Shown: positions 6,252 through 12,369 of the stretch, piece by piece
Numbering within the stretch: position 1 is the first letter of the stretch
Layout of the letters: every line of letters begins with the position of its first letter
Assembly (NCBI GenBank): GCA_934281565.1
Contig: CAKQXI010000047.1
Location: 1 to 14,434 of the forward strand
Direction of reading: 5' to 3'
DNA from: an uncultured Prevotella sp.
GTDB taxonomy: Bacteria; Bacteroidota; Bacteroidia; Bacteroidales; Bacteroidaceae
DNA length: 14,434 nt
Notes under the pieces: generated by a model
Seen by the model: only the letters and a program-made list of their open reading frames with translations
What the model was told of the DNA's origin: nothing
Database searches by the model: none
Program-made: the position numbers and the translations under genes

Positions 6252-6289
6252 CAGACAAAATAGTCACCGAGCTAAAGAATAACGATATA

Positions 6290-6844
6290 ATGATGAGGCT
6301 AAAGCAATATATAATACTAAGTTTACTGGTGTTCTCCACACAGAACCTCAGCGCACAATCTATTGCCGTAAAATCCAATATGCTCTACGACTCGTTTGGG
6401 ATCATTTCCCTTGGAGCGGAGTGGAAAACCTCAAAGCACGGTACCTTGAACCTCATGGGTTCCTATAACCCTCTCCAGTATGGGGCTGCCAAGTGGAAGA
6501 ACTTCTCCTTGCAACCTGAATACAGGTTCTGGTTTCACCGGGCGTTCACAGGACCGTTCCTCGCCGCCAATGTGGCATGGGGAGGATTTAATACCGATAA
6601 GATACACATCGGAAAGCTGTATGGCAAGCATCGACAAGGACACTTCCTTGGAGGTGGAGTAGGAGGTGGATACCATCTCATCCTCAACTCAAGGATAAGC
6701 CTTGACTTCACGCTTGAGGTCGACTTGCTACACTGCAAGTACGACAAGTACCGAGACGGTGACATACCATATCTCGAGGGCAAGTACACCAGCAACGTAG
6801 TCCTTCCGATAGGTTCGGGCATATCCCTGGCTGTGATGCTATGA
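6290..6844 (+). CDS. DUF3575-family outer-membrane protein, first gene of fimbrial operon
   Basis: The 184-residue protein has a signal peptide (LKQYIILSLLVFSTQNLSAQ, cleavage about residue 22-23). The mature part carries DUF3575 features: a start like VKSNMLYDSFGIISLGAEW, then NPLQYGAAKWKNFSLQPEYRFWF, a glycine-rich HFLGGGVGGGYH segment and a C-terminal strand ISLAVML. The family is a small beta-barrel-like protein that commonly sits at the front of Bacteroidetes fimbrial loci together with DUF3868; its exact role is not known, and assembly or export at the outer membrane is an inference. Start is ATG 6290; the ATG at 6293 is equally usable. It is 88 bp upstream of the DUF3868 gene on the same strand. 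Confidence 0.85.
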   Translation: MMRLKQYIILSLLVFSTQNLSAQSIAVKSNMLYDSFGIISLGAEWKTSKHGTLNLMGSYNPLQYGAAKWKNFSLQPEYRFWFHRAFTGPFLAANVAWGGFNTDKIHIGKLYGKHRQGHFLGGGVGGGYHLILNSRISLDFTLEVDLLHCKYDKYRDGDIPYLEGKYTSNVVLPIGSGISLAVML

Positions 6845-6932
6845 TGCCATCCTGCGGGGAAACACGACGTCATCACGGTTATATGAAAATTAATGTAAAT
6901 TTTATCTAGATATAAAGTTATAAGGTAATGTA

Positions 6933-8417
6933 ATGAAACAAGTTCTAAAGAAACTCTCAGCCTCCCTTCTGGGTCTCGCCATTTGTGGCGGTGCTTTCGC
7001 ACAGACCGCTTTCAAGGGACAGCTGTATATCAACAACGAGAGCTTCAGCCTGCAGGGTGAGCTCCTCCGCGTTCAGTTGCGTGTGAGTTATAACGACGAC
7101 ATCCTCAACGCTGGCGAGACGCTCAACTTCACTCCTGTGTTGAAGAGCGGCAGCCACATGAAGACGCTGTCATCTGTCGTTGTTAACGGTTCGGAGCGTG
7201 GTAAGTATGAGAACCGTAGCGATGCCTTCTCTGGTCGTATCCGTGGAAGCATTGCCGTTGTCACTGCCGACAAGCGTCACGGCACTCGTTACTTCATCTA
7301 CGATACCACCATCCCTTACAGCGAGTGGATGAGCAAGGCAGCTCTCTATGTCGAGAGCGAGGAGCGTGGATGGGGCAAGCGACCTCATGTCTACGAGGAC
7401 AAGGTGTTCAGTACCATTCGTATCTCACGGTTGGCTGGCAGTTCTTTCGACTCTCGTTCCAGGGGCAACGTACGCTTGGGTACCGCTGCCAAGGCTGAGT
7501 GGATTCAGTTCCTCAATCCCTCCAAGGGCATTTCCAGCCAGATAGTCGTTACTGGTATGATCCCTCTATGCGACGAGCGCCGCATAGGCAATATGAGTGG
7601 CAGGAAGTTCAACCGCGCCATCTTCGAGAACATCAGTGCCGACTTGGAGTCACAGCTTAGCATACCCGGTACCACCGTCAAGAACTTGCAGGTGGTGGGA
7701 TATGGAGCACCTAAGGGCAACTACCAGAGCAATGAGACTGCTTCCTCTGAACGTGCGTTGGCTCTGAAGAAGTTCTTGATGACCAACCGTGTGCTCGGTG
7801 CCGAGGGACTTACCGTTACTTGGGTTGCCGAAGACTGGGACAGCATATCCTCGTTGGTGGACAAGAGCCAGATGAAGCTCAAGAACGCCGTGCTCGACAT
7901 TATCCGTACCGTGCCAGTCGTGTCTGGTCGTGAGGATGAGATCCGTGTGCTCGGCGATGGTAGTCCATACTCTTATATGAAGAACTATATCTTCCCAAGC
8001 GTGGAGCGTGTCAAGTATTACGCTACGCTCGACCGCAAGGGTGGCGACTTCACGGGCACGGTCAACAACGATGCTCGTACCGTTTCATTGAACAATATGT
8101 TTGCTACGGCTCAAGGTTTCAAGGTGGGCAGTCGTGAGTACAACGATCTTATCGACCTCATGGCTCGTCTTTTCCCCGACAATCCCGAAGCCAATATAGA
8201 TGCTGCTGGTGTAGCTCTCTTGCGTGGCGACTTGTCGCTTGCCGAGGGTTATCTTAGCGCATGGCAAACCGATCCTCGTGCATATTGCAACCTCGGCGTA
8301 TTGAATATGCTCCGTGGCGACTATGCCAAGGCTGAGGTATATCTACAAATGGCTGAGTCCATTGGTGTAAAGGAGGCTACAAGAGCACTTGGCTTCCTGC
8401 ATAACGTTCGTCACTAA
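6933..8417 (+). CDS. DUF3868 / OmpA-like / TPR protein of fimbrial operon
   Basis: The 494-residue protein has a signal peptide ending GGAFA-Q (about residue 23). Residues about 25-140 look like DUF3868 (FKGQLYINNESFSLQGELLRVQL, and YFIYDTTIPYSEWM further on). Residues about 205-300 resemble an OmpA C-terminal domain: MIPLCDERRIGNMSGRKFN, then LQVVGYGAP and N-x2-A-S-x2-RALALKKFL, the usual peptidoglycan-contact helix. The last 90 residues hold two TPR-like repeats (NIDAAGVALLRGDLSLAEGYL and YCNLGVLNMLRGDYAKAEVYL). DUF3868 proteins are regular partners of Mfa/Fim-type fimbriae. A role as periplasmic or outer-membrane assembly factor is an inference from location and the OmpA-like part. The stop codon lies inside a hairpin (8410-8427). 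Confidence 0.87.
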   Translation: MKQVLKKLSASLLGLAICGGAFAQTAFKGQLYINNESFSLQGELLRVQLRVSYNDDILNAGETLNFTPVLKSGSHMKTLSSVVVNGSERGKYENRSDAFSGRIRGSIAVVTADKRHGTRYFIYDTTIPYSEWMSKAALYVESEERGWGKRPHVYEDKVFSTIRISRLAGSSFDSRSRGNVRLGTAAKAEWIQFLNPSKGISSQIVVTGMIPLCDERRIGNMSGRKFNRAIFENISADLESQLSIPGTTVKNLQVVGYGAPKGNYQSNETASSERALALKKFLMTNRVLGAEGLTVTWVAEDWDSISSLVDKSQMKLKNAVLDIIRTVPVVSGREDEIRVLGDGSPYSYMKNYIFPSVERVKYYATLDRKGGDFTGTVNNDARTVSLNNMFATAQGFKVGSREYNDLIDLMARLFPDNPEANIDAAGVALLRGDLSLAEGYLSAWQTDPRAYCNLGVLNMLRGDYAKAEVYLQMAESIGVKEATRALGFLHNVRH

Positions 8418-8427
8418 GCGTAGTGAC
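8410..8427 (+). other. Stem-loop over the stop codon of the DUF3868 gene
   Basis: GTCACTA (8410-8416) pairs perfectly with TAGTGAC (8421-8427) around AGCG. The stop codon TAA (8415-8417) is in the stem. No T-run follows, so this is not a standard terminator. Confidence 0.55.
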
Positions 8428-8432
8428 CCGCC

Positions 8433-8505
8433 GCGCCTTCCTCCCCTGTTTATACATAATAGATAACAATAATTGAATTACTTAGATTTTTAGGGAGAAA
8501 GGCGC
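8433..8505 (+). other. Long-range stem in the gap before the major fimbrillin gene
   Basis: GCGCCTTCCTCCC (8433-8445) is complementary to GGGAGAAAGGCGC (8493-8505) at 12 of 13 positions, enclosing 47 AT-rich bases. Together with the hairpins at 8410-8427 and 8516-8533 it makes the 183-bp gap unusually structured. No promoter matching the consensus is clear in it. Confidence 0.5.
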
Positions 8506-8515
8506 AGTATATTGG

Positions 8516-8533
8516 GCGGCATCGAGATGCCGC
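8516..8533 (+). other. GC-rich hairpin in the 5' leader of the major fimbrillin gene
   Basis: GCGGCAT (8516-8522) pairs with ATGCCGC (8527-8533) around CGAG. It lies 67 bp before the fimbrillin ATG and lacks a T-run, so an mRNA stabiliser or processing boundary is more likely than a terminator. Confidence 0.55.
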
Positions 8534-8600
8534 TTGATATAATCGAACAAGATATAAGAAGAAAGTAGAAACAAAGAATATTCATTAAAAAGTACTTATT

Positions 8601-9851
8601 ATGAAAAAGAAATTTAGACTTTACGTCGGCTTCTTGCTGATGGCAAGCGGCGTATGCGCTATGACTGCCTGCTCTGGAGGCGAAGATAGTATAGCTAATA
8701 CTACTGGTGGTAGTGTGAGCAAGACTGATGAAATGCTAACCTTAACGATTAATACTGGTAATGTTAGTTCTCGTGTTACTGATATTACAAGTGATCCTGG
8801 TGTAAATGCAGAAAATATCATCAATAGAATTACTGTGGGTATTTTTGATGCATCTGGAAATGTAAGAACTATTCAAGAACTAACATCGGGTAATGGTACT
8901 ACTGGTGATGGAACATTTAAGATGACTTCAACTGGTTCTTCTGCTGTTGCAGAAGCAAATCTTGTAACAACTTCTTTGACCGCAGGTGATAAAATTCTTG
9001 CTGCTGTTAATGCTCCTGCAGGTCATTTTAGTGGTGTTACAAGCCAAAGTGCTTTTGCAAAAGATTTACTGCTTGGAGTAGCTTTAACAACAACTGGTAC
9101 TTCTGCTACACCTACAAGTGCAGAAATTTCTAATAATGTTCCAATGTATGGAGAGAGTACTCTTAGTGGTAGTGCTGGTAATTTTTCAGCAAATGTTCCT
9201 GTAAAGCACCTTATAGCAAAGGTTAGTCTTGAAAGTTTGTCAGTAGACTTTGATGAAAATGGTTCATATTCACAGGCAACATTTACTCCTACTGCATTTT
9301 TCTTGATTAATGTTCCTGAAAAATTGGTATTCCAAGATACACCTGTTTGGACAACAAGCAATACCAATTGGCATCATGGTTCTCCTACTGATAAAACTGC
9401 TGCACAGCATGGTACTTATGAGGAATATCTTACAACTACAAATCCTATTGCTGCTCAAGAACTGAAAGGAAAGAGTGGTAGTGGAACTGAAACTTTTAGC
9501 AGTAAATATTTTCTCTATGCTATGCCTAATAATAGTGATGCAGATGGTACGAGAACAAAGCTTGTTATTGCAGGTAAGTTCAAGGCTGATGGTCAGACTG
9601 TAAGCAATAATGGAAATGATGTTTATTATCCTGTATCCCTTAATGCGACTTACGATCCAATAACAGGTGCACCATCAGCACCAGATGGAACAGTGTATAA
9701 GGTATATCCAAATAAGAACTATAAATGTAGTGTTACTATTAAGACAATGGGTTCTGATGACCCATGGAAGTCAATTGATCCAGAAGCAGCTAAAATTACT
9801 GTAACTGTACAAGACTTCGAGGATGTAAATCAGTCTACAACATTCAAGTAA
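8601..9851 (+). CDS. FimA/Mfa1-like major fimbrillin lipoprotein
   Basis: The 416-residue protein starts with a lipoprotein signal peptide and lipobox MTAC (C24), followed by SGGED. Strand MLTLTINTGN (45-54) then R58 precede the body, which has the fimbrillin pattern: INRITVGIFDASGNVRTIQELTS, then GDKILAAVNAPAG and VPMYGES, VPVKHLIAKVSL, and a C-terminal VTVQDFEDVNQSTTF. This is the layout of P. gingivalis FimA/Mfa1-type (type V pilus) stalk subunits: lipid-anchored precursor, protease cleavage after an early Arg, polymerisation by strand exchange. Its first position among the structural genes suggests the stalk subunit. From about base 8690 the codons become clearly AT-richer than in the neighbours while the signal-peptide part does not. 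Major versus minor role is inferred from gene order. Confidence 0.82.
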   Translation: MKKKFRLYVGFLLMASGVCAMTACSGGEDSIANTTGGSVSKTDEMLTLTINTGNVSSRVTDITSDPGVNAENIINRITVGIFDASGNVRTIQELTSGNGTTGDGTFKMTSTGSSAVAEANLVTTSLTAGDKILAAVNAPAGHFSGVTSQSAFAKDLLLGVALTTTGTSATPTSAEISNNVPMYGESTLSGSAGNFSANVPVKHLIAKVSLESLSVDFDENGSYSQATFTPTAFFLINVPEKLVFQDTPVWTTSNTNWHHGSPTDKTAAQHGTYEEYLTTTNPIAAQELKGKSGSGTETFSSKYFLYAMPNNSDADGTRTKLVIAGKFKADGQTVSNNGNDVYYPVSLNATYDPITGAPSAPDGTVYKVYPNKNYKCSVTIKTMGSDDPWKSIDPEAAKITVTVQDFEDVNQSTTFK

Positions 9852-9924
9852 AAAATAAAATTATATATCACAAGCAATTGAGCTTTATAATTAACTAAAT
9901 AAGATTAGTATTACAAATTAAAAC

Positions 9925-10806
9925 GTGAAAATGACGGGCAATGGAATTATACGGACAATAGCGCTTTGGACAGTCTTAGTGTTGATGACGTCATGCAGTA
10001 TCTACGATGGGTATCCTCATCGCAGGCAGTATGATGTTGTCTTGCAGCTCTCTGACAGTGCTGGCAATGTTATCCCTGATTCCATTGCCTCTGTTTCTGA
10101 GATTTACGCTTTTGTCAATGGCGTCTACCAAGGTAGGTACGCCAAGGAGTCGGATGGAAAAATCCGTGTCACTTTCAATGACAATGATAGCGTAACATTT
10201 GTAGCCATAGCTGGACGAAGACCGGGAGAGTACACTTTGAACACTCCACAGACGGGTGAGGCTATCGAGAATACATGGCTGCAACTTAAAACCGCTGGTG
10301 CGGGCGTTACCCACCAACCTTCCGCCATATATTATGGTAATATTTCTACAGTCGGTGATATCAGCGATGTAGCAGATGTAAAGCGCACGATTACGCTCCG
10401 TGACATTCGTGCCAAGGTTCGTGTTCATGTTCGTGGTCTTCTCGACCGCTTCGGTCCCGGTAACTATCGCATTGTGATAGAGGGATTGCGCAGTGGAGTA
10501 GCCTATGACGGTACGACTGGCGGCGACTATGTCAATTATGAGATGGGTGGTGCATTCAATGACAAAGGCGATTGGATAACCGACCCTGCTATTGTCCTCC
10601 CGTCAAAGGGTGAGACAGTGAAGTTGAGGATATACAAGCAAGATGGTACGCTTTTGTTCGACCGTGACCATGACGAGGATGGCAATCCGCTTGTTATCAA
10701 GAGCAACGAGGATGCAGTGTTCATAGTGACGGCAAGCTCCTTGCTTAACATGACCCTTAGGGTAGTGCCTTTTGAAGATGTCATAAACTCTGGCTTCTTC
10801 CAGTAA
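9925..10806 (+). CDS. FimB/Mfa2-family fimbrial anchor lipoprotein
   Basis: The product has 293 residues from GTG 9925, or 291 from ATG 9931; both give the same lipobox (MTSC, Cys24 from the GTG). I list the GTG because it adds a Lys to the short n-region, but the ATG is equally possible. The mature protein begins CSIYDGYPHRRQYDVVLQLSD and shows the two-domain Mfa2/FimB pattern: VSEIYAFVNGVYQGRY, then VTFVAIAGRRPGEY, ITLRDIRAKVRVHVRGL (the I/V-x-L-x-R-x2-AKV strand), and a C-terminal VFIVTASSLLNMTLRVVPFE. FimB/Mfa2 proteins anchor the fimbria in the outer membrane and limit its length; they keep their N-terminus because the Arg cleavage is not used. It lies 73 bp after the fimbrillin gene. 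Confidence 0.8.
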   Translation: MKMTGNGIIRTIALWTVLVLMTSCSIYDGYPHRRQYDVVLQLSDSAGNVIPDSIASVSEIYAFVNGVYQGRYAKESDGKIRVTFNDNDSVTFVAIAGRRPGEYTLNTPQTGEAIENTWLQLKTAGAGVTHQPSAIYYGNISTVGDISDVADVKRTITLRDIRAKVRVHVRGLLDRFGPGNYRIVIEGLRSGVAYDGTTGGDYVNYEMGGAFNDKGDWITDPAIVLPSKGETVKLRIYKQDGTLLFDRDHDEDGNPLVIKSNEDAVFIVTASSLLNMTLRVVPFEDVINSGFFQ

Positions 10807-10896
10807 GGAGCAGTGCTTGGCACCTTGCAAGAGGTAATGATTAGGCTTCTTCCTTGAAGACAACGCCGAATTGTTTATTAAAAAAGAAATTTCAGT

Positions 10897-12201
10897 ATGA
10901 CTCCAAGAGTTGATAAATATAGATTACTGCGATTAGTTGACAGTAGACTGACTGCCATTGGCAAGATGGCAACCATTGTGGTTGCTTTCTTGTTAGTATT
11001 AGGTATGCCCGCTTGCTCCAACGAAGATGGGGTAGGAGAAAGCGACAATACCGTCGTCACTCTCTCCATTAGCACGGCTGATGCTGCTGATACCCAAACA
11101 AAGGGAAGCACTCGTGCGGATGCTGACGACTCATCGAATAAAGATTATTATGTCGGCGACTTGACCGTCTATATTTTCGATAGCAATGGTGATGTAATAG
11201 GTAGTGTATATGGTGGACCAAGCATCAACAGTCAGATGACATACACTGGCAAGACTATCAATGTCAGCATAACAACTCGCAAGGCTACTGGTTGTACCGT
11301 TTATGCCGTGGCAAACGCAGGCACGAAAGCCTCACCAAATGAGTTTGTTGGTATAACCAGAAAGGCTGACTTTGATGAAAAATATCACCAATTAACGACA
11401 GAAAATAATCTTAATGGAACAACTTCTGATGGTAATCCGTTGCCTCTCATTATGTTTGGAGAGCTTCGAGGTTTTAATACCACCGCAACAAAATCACCAG
11501 AAATCCCTTTGAAGCGATTGGCAAGTAAGTTCGACTTTACGATTAAAGTAGACAAAGACCAAGGTGATGCCGAGGATAAGTGGCCTATCGTCATAGACTC
11601 CTATCAGCTTAAGAGTGTACCAATGGCAAGCTACTATGTGCTTCCATTTTGGGGAGACGGAACTTGGAATGGAAAAGGAGATAGAGATATTCCTACTGGT
11701 GCAAATCCCCAATATGGAGATTATAATGCTGTCACAGTTGGAACAACTTCGACAACTTCGGTAGCTTATACTGTCACTTATTATATGTATGGTAATAATG
11801 CAGGAGAGATGACTGAAAAAGGGAAAGCGCCTGGCAAGGCAACTTATTTGGAAATCAAGGCTCATGCACAAGTAAGTGAAACAGACCCAACTAAGGTATG
11901 GGAGTCCACCTATAAGGTTTATCTGGGTGGTGATAATACGAATTCTTCTCTGACACCGGGTACGCCTGTCGCATCAGATGGAACATCGGGTACGTATAAT
12001 GGAAACTTTACAGTATACCCAAATGTTCATTATAATATTACAATCAACATCTACGGTAGTGGACATTCAGAGAATGGTGGTTTGAGAGTAACATACCAAG
12101 CCAAACCCTACTTCTCATCAAGCAGTGGGCTTGATAAGTGGAAAGATAACGATGAAGACTTGGATGTAAAGGCAAGGTCGAAGTCGAGTGGGGGAAGTTG
12201 A
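10897..12201 (+). CDS. Fimbrillin-like minor subunit lipoprotein
   Basis: The 434-residue protein has an unusually long n-region (MTPRVDKYRLLRLVDSRL) before the hydrophobic segment and lipobox GMPAC (C40, then SNED). An internal ATG at 10966 would give a normal-length signal peptide and may be the true start. The mature part has TRADADD near residue 71, a possible Arg processing site, then fimbrillin features: YVGDLTVYIFDSNGDVIG, then GCTVYAVANAG, LPLIMFGELRGF, IPLKRLASKFDFTIKV and NVHYNITINIYGSG. It is probably an accessory stalk or tip-proximal subunit, like the Mfa3/Mfa4 position. The C-terminus ARSKSSGGS runs into the repeat arm at 12192, and the stop codon is part of that repeat, so the native end may have been altered. 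Confidence 0.75.
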   Translation: MTPRVDKYRLLRLVDSRLTAIGKMATIVVAFLLVLGMPACSNEDGVGESDNTVVTLSISTADAADTQTKGSTRADADDSSNKDYYVGDLTVYIFDSNGDVIGSVYGGPSINSQMTYTGKTINVSITTRKATGCTVYAVANAGTKASPNEFVGITRKADFDEKYHQLTTENNLNGTTSDGNPLPLIMFGELRGFNTTATKSPEIPLKRLASKFDFTIKVDKDQGDAEDKWPIVIDSYQLKSVPMASYYVLPFWGDGTWNGKGDRDIPTGANPQYGDYNAVTVGTTSTTSVAYTVTYYMYGNNAGEMTEKGKAPGKATYLEIKAHAQVSETDPTKVWESTYKVYLGGDNTNSSLTPGTPVASDGTSGTYNGNFTVYPNVHYNITINIYGSGHSENGGLRVTYQAKPYFSSSSGLDKWKDNDEDLDVKARSKSSGGS

Positions 12202-12334
12202 AAGTTGAAAATTGAAAGTTGATAGTTGAAAGTTAATAGTTAATAGCATTAAGGGCGCAAGCCTAATTATTAATTCTTAATTAAAAAACAATTCAACACT
12301 CAACATTCAACACTCAACATTAAAAAAACTTCCC
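12192..12334. repeat. Large repeat-built palindrome between fimbrial genes
   Basis: GGGAAGTT (12192-12199) and AACTTCCC (12327-12334) bound a 143-bp palindrome. The left arm is about seven degenerate copies of AGTTGAA. The right arm carries two exact copies of the 14-mer ATTCAACACTCAAC (12291-12304, 12305-12318), which is roughly complementary to the left repeats. The centre has a GGC-GCAA-GCC hairpin (12254-12263) and AT-rich TTAATTATTAATTCTTAATT. The stop codon of the preceding gene lies in the left arm. Similar AGTTGAA / TTCAAC tracts are common between genes in Bacteroidetes (recollection). As RNA it would fold into a long imperfect stem. Confidence 0.7.
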
Positions 12335-12369
12335 AGAACCAGAACAAAAAATAAAAGGAAAAAGCAACA

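Larger units (their letters stand above)
5972..6289. other. Intergenic region between tRNA-Phe and the fimbrial operon
   Basis: This 318-bp AT-rich gap holds, in order, the tRNA-Phe promoter on the minus strand, a triple 10-bp repeat (6081-6110), about 100 bp of AT-rich DNA with no clear element, and the fimbrial promoter (6219-6251). The minus-strand frame here (6049-6378) is not convincing as a gene. I looked for inverted repeats that could make the fimbrial promoter invertible and found none inside this gap. Confidence 0.7.

Noticed and set aside
5972..6289. Invertible (phase-variable) fimbrial promoter
   Set aside because: I found no pair of inverted repeats flanking 6219-6251 and no invertase gene in the window.
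6049..6378. Minus-strand 109-residue hydrophobic frame
   Set aside because: It overlaps the fimbrial promoter and the DUF3575 gene start in antisense; its hydrophobicity comes from AT-rich DNA and the complement of a signal peptide.
6535..7002. Minus-strand 155-residue frame across the DUF3575/DUF3868 gap
   Set aside because: It is antisense to two well-supported genes and has no recognisable domain.
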